A stretch of DNA of 64,000 nt from JABDQZ01 sp050049775 (GTDB lineage: Bacteria > Pseudomonadota > Gammaproteobacteria > Chromatiales > Chromatiaceae): NCBI GenBank assembly GCA_050049775.1, contig JASFVP010000005.1, forward strand, positions 32,896 to 96,895, written 5' to 3'. Within the stretch, counting starts at the first letter, position 1, and every line of letters begins with the position of its first letter. The notes beneath the pieces were generated by a model. The model was not told where the DNA came from and did no database searches. It was given only the letters and a program-made list of their open reading frames with translations. A program made the position numbers and the translations under genes. Positions 16,968 through 26,799 of the stretch are shown piece after piece.

Positions 16968-17480
16968 TTAGATAATTTTGAACCATTTGATTAAGAGATA
17001 AACAACCGAACATGCTGACACAACGTAAAATAACCCCATTAAGAAATTAAAATTGTCTAATTTGTGGATAATGGAAATTTTCTGCTTGTTACTTTTTCTC
17101 AGTTTTGAATCATGCTTCACAACGGAAAACCAGAAATCATCTGTTTCATCATAATGATGATCTTCTTTTTCATTTGAGAAATATTTACCATCCCATAGCT
17201 TTAATCTGGCTTGGAATTTTGGTGAAAGCTCCTGAAGAAATAAAACAAATTCCTGAGAAGGCATGTTAGTTATCAATTTACCATCAATATGAACTAGATA
17301 GTCCGCTCTATTTGGGCGCCAAATAGAAACATTTGGGATGTCCGGATGTGGATCAAAATATTTCGAGTCGGCAACGAACGCTTCCCATTCATTTTTTGTT
17401 ATTTCTTTCAAAGTGGAGTCATTTTCTCTGATGAGAAAAAAGGGAATCTCCATTTCGCTGAGTTCGGTCTTTATTTCCAT
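16968..17480 (-). CDS. Hypothetical protein with C-terminal membrane anchor
   Basis: 170 aa, mostly soluble and charged, with one membrane helix at the extreme C-terminus (about 148-167), so it is probably tail-anchored with the soluble part in the cytosol. No family recognised. Its stop codon lies in a 7-base sequence (ATCTAAC) repeated in inverted form 75 bases further on. Confidence 0.5.
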   Translation of the reverse strand: MEIKTELSEMEIPFFLIRENDSTLKEITKNEWEAFVADSKYFDPHPDIPNVSIWRPNRADYLVHIDGKLITNMPSQEFVLFLQELSPKFQARLKLWDGKYFSNEKEDHHYDETDDFWFSVVKHDSKLRKSNKQKISIIHKLDNFNFLMGLFYVVSACSVVYLLIKWFKII

Positions 17481-17660
17481 ATTTAAATGCTTAACATTTT
17501 TGCTTTATCGCTTGAGTAGTGGAGACACCCTGTTTGAATACCATGGGGCTTTATTCGTCTTTCTGGTCCAGCCCATCGGATAAAATCAACTTTTCTACAG
17601 AAGAACTACTGTGACTACTATATTATATGTGCGTATTGATACATAAGGTATTTGCTCAAC

Positions 17661-18866
17661 ATGCAATTTGATATTCGCACGTTATTGGTGGCCGTCGCAC
17701 TGGCGAGCGTATTTTGTGCGGCTGCAAGATTCCTGCTTTGGCGGATACATCCCGCCGTCCCCGGACTTGGCCACTGGGCATTGGCCAGTGTGGCCGGTAC
17801 GCTGGCGCTCCTTATGATCTTCCTCTACGGAATCGAACACTGGCTGCCGGCATTGTCACTGGCACAGCTGTTTGTCGTTATCGGCCTGGTGCTGGCATGG
17901 GACGGCTTTCGGCGCTTTATTGGGCGACCCCCTGTCTCACGTCAGGCTTTGGCTCTACTGAGTGTCGTTGTGCTGATCTGGATCGCAGTGGCGACATTCC
18001 AACATTCACTGCTGCTCCGGGCGCTGGGTAATGCCATCCTGGTTGCCGGCTTGTCCGCGCTGATTGCACGCGAGCTGCTTACCTCGGCCAAACCCATCCC
18101 GCCGGCGATGCGCGTCACGGGATGGATGTATGCATTCAATGCGGCGATTTTTCTGATACGTGTCGTCGCTGCTGATCACAATGCCACTCCGGTGTCTCCC
18201 TTGAATCCGGATGGATTTGCGCCCGTTATGCTGCTCTGGTGGCTGTGTATGACAATCGCCGTTACCTTGGGGATGGTTCTGATGACGGCCGAACGCCTCC
18301 AGGTGGACCTTGATAAGCAGGCAAACCACGATCCGTTGACCGGCGCACTCAATCGCCGCTCCTTCCCAACTTTTGCCCAAAAGGCGATATCCCAATCCCG
18401 CCGCTGCGGCGGGCCGCTTTCACTATTGATGATGGATCTCGACAGGTTCAAACAAATTAATGACCAACTCGGCCATAACGGTGGTGATGAGTTGTTGTGC
18501 CGATTTGTGGATGTTGCTGGCCACGTACTGCGCAACGAAGATATTTTCTGCCGTTTTGGCGGTGAGGAATTCATCGCATTGTTACCCAATACCTCCGCAC
18601 AACTGGCCCAGGTGGCGGCCGAAAGACTGCGTACCGCGTTTGCAGCAGAAGCACCGGAAACTATGAGAGATGTCTTGCCCTTCGACATCACCGTCAGCAT
18701 CGGCATTGCCGAACTCGGGCAGGATGATGATATCGAAAGCCTCCTTCACCGCGCTGATACCGCTCTCTACAAGGCCAAGCGCAGGGGGCGTAACTGTTGC
18801 GAAGTCGCGGAAGGCACTCTGGAAATCACTAATGATAGGTATTTAGGATATGTGGATGCAGAGTGA
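17661..18866 (+). CDS. Membrane-anchored GGDEF diguanylate cyclase
   Basis: 401 aa from ATG 17661 (AAGG upstream; a TTG at 17652 is an alternative). Six to seven membrane helices fill residues 1-215, followed by a C-terminal GGDEF domain with FGGEEF and a product-inhibition I-site RNED five residues before it. It should make cyclic di-GMP and be feedback-inhibited. The membrane part resembles 7TM/MHYT-free sensory modules but names no ligand. Its GC content is closer to the chromosome than that of the neighbouring minus-strand orphans. Confidence 0.88.
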   Translation: MQFDIRTLLVAVALASVFCAAARFLLWRIHPAVPGLGHWALASVAGTLALLMIFLYGIEHWLPALSLAQLFVVIGLVLAWDGFRRFIGRPPVSRQALALLSVVVLIWIAVATFQHSLLLRALGNAILVAGLSALIARELLTSAKPIPPAMRVTGWMYAFNAAIFLIRVVAADHNATPVSPLNPDGFAPVMLLWWLCMTIAVTLGMVLMTAERLQVDLDKQANHDPLTGALNRRSFPTFAQKAISQSRRCGGPLSLLMMDLDRFKQINDQLGHNGGDELLCRFVDVAGHVLRNEDIFCRFGGEEFIALLPNTSAQLAQVAAERLRTAFAAEAPETMRDVLPFDITVSIGIAELGQDDDIESLLHRADTALYKAKRRGRNCCEVAEGTLEITNDRYLGYVDAE

Positions 18867-19017
18867 AAATATCTTGTATGAATATAATCTCTTTTTTTTA
18901 AACGACCTGGATTAAATCGTTTACCGCAACAACTTGCGCGACTATTCTTGGAGGTCAGAGTTAATTTTTCCCGATCCCGTTTGATTTGATTTGAGTACAA
19001 CGCTTGTTAGCGGCTTA

Positions 19018-19758
19018 TCAGCCAAGTCGAGCTGCTTCCGCAGCGATATGCCCCGCAAACGCGGTTACAAATGACTTGAGACCTGTCATAGCCGAAAGTT
19101 GAGAATATTTTCCAGAATCAACAGCGGTCCGTTCTGCAGCGATTACAGTGGCCGCAGTATATAGCTGTTCTTGCACAAGTCGCTGACATAGCAAATCGTA
19201 CCTATTGAGGTATGAAGCTCCCTTAAACTCTTCAAAAACTGGGAAGTGTGGCGATAAATCCCGCACAGGACTTCGTGATTTGGGTGCATCTTCGACCATT
19301 ATTAACCAACCCACAAATGGGCGAGGCTGTTTCCCGAAAGCTCCTTCACGATAAGCTGTCCATAGGTCATGCGCTGTTCCAATTGCTTCCTCGGTTCGGT
19401 TATTGAAGTTGTTTCCAAATGACGGGCCTACTTGGCTTTTTAATTCAATGGCAGCAACTAATTCTCCCTTGTACATAACCAATAGATCCCACAGTTTCGT
19501 CGGTCGGAAGTAGCCGGGTAGGGTTAACATTGCCCGATTCTGGTGTATCTCGGCCTGAGCAAGGCCATTAGCTTTGATGATGTCGAGCACTAGGGACAAG
19601 AAACCGTCCATGTTCTTACCGGCTGTCACGCCAGACCGTTCCCCTTGATCGGCCTTGCCGGACTCAATCTGCTTCTGCCTTGCTGCTTCGCGGTTACCCC
19701 AAAATGCCTTAACGGCTTCGCGAGCTTTCTGTTCGTAATTGACGAGATCTAGTGACAT
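19018..19758 (-). CDS. Type II restriction endonuclease, PaeR7I/XhoI-like
   Basis: 246 aa, the length of PaeR7I. The sequence follows that family (QKAREAVKAFWGNR near the start, AAIELKSQVGPSFGNNFNNR in the middle, where Glu and Lys would form the PD-(D/E)XK-like site). Expected target CTCGAG. Its ATG directly abuts the TAA of the methyltransferase gene, so the two are translated from one message with the methyltransferase first. Specificity is inferred from family recognition. Confidence 0.85.
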   Translation of the reverse strand: MSLDLVNYEQKAREAVKAFWGNREAARQKQIESGKADQGERSGVTAGKNMDGFLSLVLDIIKANGLAQAEIHQNRAMLTLPGYFRPTKLWDLLVMYKGELVAAIELKSQVGPSFGNNFNNRTEEAIGTAHDLWTAYREGAFGKQPRPFVGWLIMVEDAPKSRSPVRDLSPHFPVFEEFKGASYLNRYDLLCQRLVQEQLYTAATVIAAERTAVDSGKYSQLSAMTGLKSFVTAFAGHIAAEAARLG

Positions 19759-21486
19759 TTATACTCCATTGCCGCCAAGCACAGATCGTTCTTCGTGGCT
19801 CAGGCCGTATAGCTCGAACACAGCTCGATTACATGCCTGCTTATCTCGCTTGATGGCAGCCTCAGCTAACTCGCAGCGCAGCGATTCAGGCACATCTGCC
19901 CAGTGTGGAATGCGAATGCGGCGCAGGTATTGCGCCTGGAAACGCAGGAATCCGCCCCGCATTCTTGTTGAATATGTCGCCACGAATAGACGGGCGACGG
20001 AGGACAGCAGCACAGCCTGCAGGGCGCGTAAATCCCAGCCATCTGACGTGACATAGTAGAGGTTATGATGGGGATACAGCTCGCCGCCTTCAAAGACGAT
20101 ATGAGCTTCACCCTTGATGTCCGGGATTAGGAGCTTTGGCTTGGTAGCTAGAGCCGGTGTGATGCGATCAATCGTGCGATACCAGTTAGCAGGCGTCTTC
20201 TTTGCACAGTGACGCCCGGCGATCACTTCTCGCCGATCCTCAAGGTAGTGTTGCAAGCACGGGTAGTTGTTAAGATCGATTAGGCCGCCCGACTCGGCAA
20301 AGGGATTGATGACACCCTGACCATGCCACTTAACTTCACCGGATACAATGTCCTTGGTTGTCACCAGCGGCAGCTTCCGGTCCGGCTCTACATCTAGTGC
20401 CTCGAAGTCTCCAATGAACGCCTTGTCCGCGCCGGTCGCGACGCCGATCCCAACCTTGCAGCCCACCTCTTCAAGGGTAGGGAAGCAGTTCTCCAGACGG
20501 CGAATAAGCGCCATCTGGTCAGATGACTCAAGTAGCCACGGTTCCGTGCCATTGGTGACCTGGGCGAGTTCGCGCACCGGGACTGTTTCTTTCGGCAGCG
20601 TTGGAGCACGCAGCAAGTTCGCCAGTGCTGCAAGCGACGTCCGGTCAATGCTGGGGCGGTGGGCAATACGCGTTGTCCCCGGCAATTCTCGAGAGATGAC
20701 GGTGATCGCGGGGTAAGCAATCACATCCGAGTGAAATGCCGGTGTATCCATCATATCGACATAGACTTTAAGATGGAATCGTTCGGCCACGAGGCTACGC
20801 AATGGTCCGCCATAACGGTTCTTCATCCAGCGATCCGCGCAGATAAAGCTCAACTTACCACCGTCTGACAAAACTTTCAGCGAGCGTTCGATGAAGGGGA
20901 TGTAGATGTCGGCTCGGTCATACATCGTCTGGTAGCGACTTCGATACTCGGCCAGTAGCGGGCCCGGTATCAGCTCCTGACGGACATAGGGCGGATTGCC
21001 CACTACGAAATCAAATTCGCCTTCCAGCGGTGTCAGCAGGAAATCTCCCTGCGACAACCAACGGTCAGTTAAGGTCATCGCCGTAACCTCTGCTACTCCG
21101 CTGCGTTTGAGAAATGCAACAACGGCTGCGTGGGTGTTGCAGAAGGTGTCGTGGTGCAGCTCGACCGCACAGATGGCATCGCCCAACTCGTCAAGTGTGG
21201 AACCGCTAGGACTTGCTGTTCGCCATGAGGTCAAAAGACGCTCGATGATCGGCAGCAGGAAGTCTCCGCCACCGAAAGACGGTTCCAAAAGCCGCTTTTC
21301 GTGGAGCGGTTGATCCGCCGTGTAGCCAGCCAGGTCAAGAATGAAATCAACTACCTCACGGCGCGTGAACACTGCCCCTCGAGAGTCTACCTCGGTACTC
21401 GATGACAGTTGCTCAATCGCAGCCTGTACCTCCGAAGATGTATAGGCTGGACTGTCCAGTCCCAGCGTCATTTGCGTTGATTGCAA
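19759..21486 (-). CDS. Type II N6-adenine DNA methyltransferase (PaeR7I/XhoI-like)
   Basis: 575 aa. AdoMet motif I as LEPSFGGGDF (67-76), catalytic NPPY at 164-167, and a C-terminal TaqI-like target recognition region (HHNLYYV, then MRGGFLRFQAQYLRRI). It should methylate adenine in CTCGAG to protect against the partner nuclease. Two CTCGAG sites occur in its own gene (20688-20693 and 21378-21383). Upstream is an AT-rich gap with no repressor-like control gene. Confidence 0.88.
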   Translation of the reverse strand: MQSTQMTLGLDSPAYTSSEVQAAIEQLSSSTEVDSRGAVFTRREVVDFILDLAGYTADQPLHEKRLLEPSFGGGDFLLPIIERLLTSWRTASPSGSTLDELGDAICAVELHHDTFCNTHAAVVAFLKRSGVAEVTAMTLTDRWLSQGDFLLTPLEGEFDFVVGNPPYVRQELIPGPLLAEYRSRYQTMYDRADIYIPFIERSLKVLSDGGKLSFICADRWMKNRYGGPLRSLVAERFHLKVYVDMMDTPAFHSDVIAYPAITVISRELPGTTRIAHRPSIDRTSLAALANLLRAPTLPKETVPVRELAQVTNGTEPWLLESSDQMALIRRLENCFPTLEEVGCKVGIGVATGADKAFIGDFEALDVEPDRKLPLVTTKDIVSGEVKWHGQGVINPFAESGGLIDLNNYPCLQHYLEDRREVIAGRHCAKKTPANWYRTIDRITPALATKPKLLIPDIKGEAHIVFEGGELYPHHNLYYVTSDGWDLRALQAVLLSSVARLFVATYSTRMRGGFLRFQAQYLRRIRIPHWADVPESLRCELAEAAIKRDKQACNRAVFELYGLSHEERSVLGGNGV

Positions 21487-21634
21487 GAAATAGCCTCTTT
21501 GTGTAGATGTGGTTGAATTGCTAACGCCGGCCGTAACCGGTGCATTTGCAGTAAGAGCAGCGAACGAAAAATACGTCTGACGGCCTCGTATGTGTGTTTT
21601 CGTTTAACATATTTACGGCATCAGAATTTGCTTT

Positions 21635-22174
21635 TCATCTACGCAATCTCTCTATACGTCTCTTCGCAGATTCATATTCTTGCTTTGCGTCTCTTAACTT
21701 TTGCCTTGTCATCTTAATATTCTGTTCTGCTTCTATGAGAAACTCTCTTAAATCCACAGTACCCTCTTTTTCTCTTTCGGTGCGTCTATATTGCTTTCTT
21801 AGACTGTCAAACTCTCTATATCTCTCGTTAAACTCCGATTGAAGTGATTCTAGTTTTTTCTTCAATATGGAGAGCGTATTATCTTTGGCCTCATTTTTTA
21901 TCTGAGCCACAAGAGCTTCATCGAACAAATTACCTAATCGGTTTCTGTGTTGCTTGGTATAGAGCTTCGTTTCCTCTTTGGTCATTACATTTTTAGGTCT
22001 CTCTGGGGGCGGAGCATTTCGTGATGTCAAATGCCAACCATTTCCACCCTCGCAGGGGTAAACTGTGATAGCCACGCCATCATCTTTTCTTAGTTCAGCC
22101 ACCTTTTCGGCTTCTTCTTTCGTTTTATATTTTTTCTTTATATTTCCGTTGTGGTCGGAGCAACATTGCCTCAT
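21635..22174 (-). CDS. Hypothetical coiled-coil protein with N-terminal Cys/His segment
   Basis: 179 aa. The N-terminal part has CCSDH, a lysine-rich EEAEKVAELR helix and YPCEGGNGWHLTS, which looks like a degenerate zinc-ribbon similar to small phage or island proteins. Residues about 90-179 are a continuous charged coiled coil. No known family. It may belong to the same mobile unit as the restriction-modification pair, from which it is separated by about 150 AT-rich bases. Confidence 0.5.
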   Translation of the reverse strand: MRQCCSDHNGNIKKKYKTKEEAEKVAELRKDDGVAITVYPCEGGNGWHLTSRNAPPPERPKNVMTKEETKLYTKQHRNRLGNLFDEALVAQIKNEAKDNTLSILKKKLESLQSEFNERYREFDSLRKQYRRTEREKEGTVDLREFLIEAEQNIKMTRQKLRDAKQEYESAKRRIERLRR

Positions 22175-22414
22175 GACTTATCTTGCCTGACTTCAATAAC
22201 CTATCCAAAGCACACAAAACCCAACAGTGAATGCTGAGAGTTTCGCCGATTCCCGTTCACACACAACATTAAATTACATAGACGATATCCTAACTGAGAT
22301 AGACAGCGTTTATCTACAGACAATATCTACGGTGATACGCAGTAAAATCCAATATGCTTTTGATTTTATTTGGTTATTTTCTCCAAAATCGTCGTCTGCA
22401 GGATAACCCAGCGA

Positions 22415-23317
22415 TCAATGGCTGTTAATAACCTTCAAACAAATCCCGGCCGCTGCCGTCCTGTTATCCACCTCAAGCTTACGAAAAATCACTTCCAGAT
22501 GTTTGTTTACGGTACGTGGGCTGATGTCGAGGATCTGGGCGATCTCCCGGTTGGTCTTGCCGTGTGACAGCCAGAGCAGTACTTCCGCTTCCCTCTGTGT
22601 AACCGGTAAATGTTCGGTGAGCACCTGGGTGTTTTTGCCGGGTTCGCGTTCCGCCAGCTGTACGAGGTGATGCTGGTCTTTCTGGGCGGACAGGTAGGTA
22701 AGTTGAATCGTGGTGTCGTCCTGTTTGAAGACCAGCGGGCTTCTTTCGTCTTTTTGTTCCAGCCAGTTTTGCAGGCGTTGCTGGAATGTATCCTGGTTTT
22801 CGGCTTCCAGCGTTTTGATGGTGTCGAGCAGTTTCTTGGCCTGCTGGGTTGCCCAGACGATGTCGCCTTGCTGGTTGAGTTCGAGAATGTGTTTGCCGGT
22901 GGTGTCCAGCGCGTCCTGGGTGCTGGCTTTTAATCTGGCATTGTTCACATGCACCTGGATGCGGGCGATGACTTCACTCGGTTTGATCGGCTTGGTGATG
23001 TAGTCAACGCCGCCGGCGGCAAAACCGGAGACGATGTTTTCTTCATCGCTGAGCCCGGTCATGAAGATGACCGGGATATCCGGATGTGTTTGTTTGATGA
23101 GTTTGCAGGTCTCGAAGCCGTCCATCTCGGGCATGACGGCATCCAGCAGGATGACGTCGGGTTCGACCTTGTCGAGGATCGATTGCGCCTGCAGACCGCT
23201 GAGCGCGACCAGTACGGTGTAACCGGCCTGGCCGAGGGCGATGTTCAGCATGCCGAGCGATTCGGGCGAATCGTCCACGACGAGTACGACGGTGCTGATT
23301 GAAGTGGTGTCATTCAT
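22415..23317 (-). CDS. Response regulator with receiver and LuxR-type HTH
   Basis: 300 aa. N-terminal receiver with acidic pair D15/D16, phospho-acceptor D59 and a late TKP, a middle PAS-like linker, and a C-terminal LuxR-type helix-turn-helix (TQREAEVLLWLSHGKTNREIA). It overlaps the end of the hybrid kinase gene by 8 bases and is its obvious partner. Divergent location from urtABCDE suggests control of urea uptake. A perfect 16-bp palindrome at 26800-26815 is a candidate binding site. Confidence 0.9.
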   Translation of the reverse strand: MNDTTSISTVVLVVDDSPESLGMLNIALGQAGYTVLVALSGLQAQSILDKVEPDVILLDAVMPEMDGFETCKLIKQTHPDIPVIFMTGLSDEENIVSGFAAGGVDYITKPIKPSEVIARIQVHVNNARLKASTQDALDTTGKHILELNQQGDIVWATQQAKKLLDTIKTLEAENQDTFQQRLQNWLEQKDERSPLVFKQDDTTIQLTYLSAQKDQHHLVQLAEREPGKNTQVLTEHLPVTQREAEVLLWLSHGKTNREIAQILDISPRTVNKHLEVIFRKLEVDNRTAAAGICLKVINSH

Positions 23318-26300
23318 GGTTATTGATATCGTCTAACGATTTGATCAGGGCGGGGAAGTTACAGCTCGCCACCTGGGCATTGAGTTTTTTCAGCAACTCA
23401 GGCGGCATGGCTTTTTGCTGCTCAATGGTGGAGAGCTTTTCCTTTAGCGCACTGAGGAAGCCGATCTCGGCCAGGCTTTTCAGCTCCTTTAGTGTTTGCA
23501 CTGAGACTGCCAGCGGCTTATCACCGTTTGCGTCTGAACGTTCAGGCATTGCCTGATCGTTCGCGTACAGCCAGTCCAGCGACAGGTTGTCGCCGATCTG
23601 GTCGAGCAACTGGTTAAACTGCACCGGCTTGGACAAATACGCCTGATAGCAGGAGGTGTAGTTGTCGTGCTGAATGTTTCGGGTGTTGGCTGACAGCATG
23701 ATCACGGGTTTCCTGTTGTTGTCCTGCCGGAGTTTTTCGCACAGTTGCAGGCCGCTGAGTCCGGGCATGGAGACATCGAGTATGAACAGGTCGATGTCGC
23801 TGTCGCCCTGGACAAACTCGAGGCAGCTTTCCGCGCTGTCGAGTGAATGGATGTTGAAATCCAGTGCGCCAAGGAATTCCTTTAACAGCTGGCGGTGCTG
23901 GTATTCATCATCCACCACGACGATGTTTTTACGCTCGCCATGGTAGCCGATGATCTGCCGGTACTGCGACTGGCCCGTGGTGGTGTGTTTGTTGATCTGT
24001 GACAGGGCCAGCGTCAGGGTGAAGATCGAGCCTTGCCCCGGTGCGCTCGTTACTGTGATATCACCGCCCATGAGTTCGGCCAGCAAGCGGGCGATGGCCA
24101 GCCCCAGGCCGGTGCCGGTCACCAGGTTGGTTGCCGAGCGAATGCGTTCGAAAGGTTCAAAGATGCGCTGCTGGTCTTCCGTGGCAATGCCGTCACCGGT
24201 GTCGCTGATGATGAACTTGGCGATCTGGTGACGATACTGAACCGTGAAATTCACTTCGCCCCGGGTGGTGTATTTCACCGCATTGGAAAGCAGGTTGATG
24301 AGCAACTGGCGCAGCCGTTTCTGGTCGATGCTGATGAACTCGGGCAAATGCTCCGAACGCGTGTAGTTGAATTCCAGGCCTTTATTGTTGGCTTGCAGGC
24401 GAAACATATCGGCCAGCTGATCGAGCAGCACGGGCAGGCGCACTTCGTCTTTTTGAAGTTCCAGCCGGCCGGCCTCGATCTTGGAAATTTCCAACAGGCC
24501 TTCAATCAGGTCGGCGAGGTGTTCGCCATTTTGCCGGACCAGGTTGAGCGAGTCCTTGTGCTTGCCGGGAATGTCATCGCTGTTTTCCAGGATTTGCGCA
24601 TAACCGAGGATCACGTTTAACGGCGTGCGCAGTTCATGACTGATGCCGGCCAGGTAGCGGCTCTTGGCCTGGTTGGCGGTCTCGGCAGTTTCCTTGGCTT
24701 CCTGCAGGTAGCGGTAGGTGGTTTCATGCGCGGCGATTTCCTGCTCCAGCAGTTGGGTCTGCTGTTGCGATTCCTGCAGGGCGTGTTTGCGGCTTTCCTG
24801 GCTGAGTACATACAACCAGGTGAAGATGCCGAGCAGAATCAGCAGCAGGAAAAACACCTTGAACAGGATGTCCGCACTCAGTGCCTGTTCGACCAGGCTG
24901 TCATACGGTGTCTGCAGGTAAATCAGGGTCAGGATGCCCAGCAGCACAAAGGTGGCCAGCGACAGGCTGATCAAAAAACGCGTCAATGCCGGGTTCGGCC
25001 TACTGTGCTTGAGTTGCGGGAACAGCCACTGCAATATCGCAAAACCCTGTGCGGGCAGCGTGGCATGCTGGCGACAGCGGTCGGCGCACTGGCTTTCCAG
25101 CGAACAGCACAGCGAGCAGATCGAGGCGCCGGCAAACGCCGGGCAGGTGGTCATGTCTTCGCTATCGAACTGGTTCTGGCAGATGGTGCATTCGCCGGCC
25201 TGGTGCTCTGGCGTCTCGTGCGGGCGGGCCAGGTAAAAGCGGCTGCGGGTCAGCCAGGCGAATAACGGCGCCAGCAGGAACGGCAGGAACAGGGCGATGA
25301 AGGGTGACAGGGCCTGGGCCAGTTGGCCGAACACGCCAAAGTGCGAGGCAATGCCGGTGACCGACGCCAGCATCATCGAACCAAAGCCGACTGGGTTGAT
25401 GTCGTACAGATGCGAGCGGCGAAACTCGATGTGACGCGGGCTTAAGCCGAGTGGCTTGTTGATGACCAGGTCGGCCACCAGCGCGCCCATCCAGGCCAGC
25501 ACAAAAGCGGAGTAGGTTTGCAACACGCTCTCGAGCGCTTCGTAAATACCCAGCTCCATGAGGATCAGCGCGATGCTGACATTGAACACCACCCAGACGA
25601 CACGGCCGGGGTGATAGTGCGTCAGGCGCGAGAAGAAATTCGACCAGGCCAAGGAACCAGCGTAGGCGTTGGCGACGTTGATTTTCAGCTGGCACAGAAT
25701 CACAAACACACTGGCGATGACCAGGGCCACCCAGGGCGAGCCGGTGACAAAATTGAACGCGACCTGGTACATGTGGGTCGGGTCGGAGGCCAGGCTGGCG
25801 TCAACGCCTTGTGCGAACGCGATGTAGGCGAGTAACGAACCGGCCAGCAGTTTCAGGAAGCCGGGCAACACCCAGCCGGGGCCGGACGAGACCAGCGCCA
25901 TCCACCAGCCGCGCCGGTTGTCGGCGGACTTTTGTGGCAGGAAGCGCAGGAAATCGACCTGCTCGCCGATCTGCGCAATCAGCGGAAACAGGATGGCCGC
26001 GGCCGAGCCAAACAGCAGCAGATTGAAACCCTGTTGCTCGGGATGCTCGGCACCGCCGAAATTCACCCAGGCCTGCAGGTCGACCGCTTCATGCTGCACG
26101 ATGTAAACAAAGGGCAGCAGTTGCAGGATCACCCAGAACGGCTGGGTCCAGATCTGGAAGCGGCTGATCATGGTAATGCCGTGGGTGACCAGCGGAATGA
26201 TGACGATGGCGCTGATGATGTAGGCGATCGGCAGTGGAATACCTATTAGTAGATGAATCGCCATCGACATGATGGCGGCTTCCAGCGCGAAAAAGATGAA

Positions 26301-26678
26301 AGTGAATGACGCGTAAATCAGCGAGGAAATGGTCGAACCGATGTAGCCGAAGCCGGCGCCGCGCGTCAGCAGGTCGATATCCACACCGTACTTTGCTGCG
26401 TAGTAGGCGATAGGCAGGCCGGTCAGGAACAGAATCGCACAGACACTGAGGATGGCGTAAAACGAGTTGTCAAAACCGTAGGCCAGCGTGATGCCGCCGC
26501 CCAGCGCCTCCAGCACCAGGAATGACGCCGTACCCAGTGCGGTGTTGGCAATGCGGCCGACCGACCAGCGCCGTGCGCGCTTGGCGGTAAAGCGCAGGGC
26601 GAAATCTTCCAGCGTCTCGTTGGCGACCCATTTGTTATAGGTGCGGTGAGCGCTGTTGATTTGTGGTTCAGACGGCAT
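23310..26678 (-). CDS. NCS1-type permease fused to hybrid histidine kinase and receiver
   Basis: 1122 aa. Residues about 30-480 form an NCS1 (purine/cytosine/allantoin permease) domain with about 12 helices. Next comes a Cys cluster (C497, C500, C512, C521, C524, C525, C531, C535) that could bind metal, then two more helices (about 567-590 and 605-625). The rest is a histidine kinase (H681 in SHELRTPL, N-box near 799, DTGDGIA at 826-832) and a receiver with D968. By analogy with permease-fused sensors such as CbrA, the transporter part probably senses or imports a small nitrogen compound. Its place opposite urea uptake genes suggests urea or a purine catabolite; the ligand is inference. Confidence 0.9.
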   Translation of the reverse strand: MPSEPQINSAHRTYNKWVANETLEDFALRFTAKRARRWSVGRIANTALGTASFLVLEALGGGITLAYGFDNSFYAILSVCAILFLTGLPIAYYAAKYGVDIDLLTRGAGFGYIGSTISSLIYASFTFIFFALEAAIMSMAIHLLIGIPLPIAYIISAIVIIPLVTHGITMISRFQIWTQPFWVILQLLPFVYIVQHEAVDLQAWVNFGGAEHPEQQGFNLLLFGSAAAILFPLIAQIGEQVDFLRFLPQKSADNRRGWWMALVSSGPGWVLPGFLKLLAGSLLAYIAFAQGVDASLASDPTHMYQVAFNFVTGSPWVALVIASVFVILCQLKINVANAYAGSLAWSNFFSRLTHYHPGRVVWVVFNVSIALILMELGIYEALESVLQTYSAFVLAWMGALVADLVINKPLGLSPRHIEFRRSHLYDINPVGFGSMMLASVTGIASHFGVFGQLAQALSPFIALFLPFLLAPLFAWLTRSRFYLARPHETPEHQAGECTICQNQFDSEDMTTCPAFAGASICSLCCSLESQCADRCRQHATLPAQGFAILQWLFPQLKHSRPNPALTRFLISLSLATFVLLGILTLIYLQTPYDSLVEQALSADILFKVFFLLLILLGIFTWLYVLSQESRKHALQESQQQTQLLEQEIAAHETTYRYLQEAKETAETANQAKSRYLAGISHELRTPLNVILGYAQILENSDDIPGKHKDSLNLVRQNGEHLADLIEGLLEISKIEAGRLELQKDEVRLPVLLDQLADMFRLQANNKGLEFNYTRSEHLPEFISIDQKRLRQLLINLLSNAVKYTTRGEVNFTVQYRHQIAKFIISDTGDGIATEDQQRIFEPFERIRSATNLVTGTGLGLAIARLLAELMGGDITVTSAPGQGSIFTLTLALSQINKHTTTGQSQYRQIIGYHGERKNIVVVDDEYQHRQLLKEFLGALDFNIHSLDSAESCLEFVQGDSDIDLFILDVSMPGLSGLQLCEKLRQDNNRKPVIMLSANTRNIQHDNYTSCYQAYLSKPVQFNQLLDQIGDNLSLDWLYANDQAMPERSDANGDKPLAVSVQTLKELKSLAEIGFLSALKEKLSTIEQQKAMPPELLKKLNAQVASCNFPALIKSLDDINNHE

Positions 26679-26799
26679 CGTGGCCAGGCAATGACGGATT
26701 CATGGCGTAAATATTACCGCAATGCGTTGGGCGGGGATTCAGTTTGCGGCCATCTTATTCTGATAGATATAAATGATATGGATATCGAGACAGTTTTTA

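Noticed and set aside
16889..16973. attC-like pair ATCTAAC / GTTAGAT flanking 70 bases, suggesting an integron cassette
   Set aside because: The outer boxes fit the attC consensus, but the inner L boxes are not complementary, neighbouring genes lack similar sites, and no integrase is present.
18985..19020. GTTAGCG sequence after the endonuclease gene as another attC end
   Set aside because: Does not satisfy the GTTRRRY core and has no matching partner.
24033..24620. 195-codon plus-strand frame inside the sensor kinase gene
   Set aside because: Antisense shadow of the well-supported kinase coding sequence, produced by GC-rich codon use.
26725..26750. Sigma-54-like GG...GC pair upstream of urtA
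   Set aside because: Only the doublets match; the TGGCAC part is absent and it lies about 180 bases from urtA.
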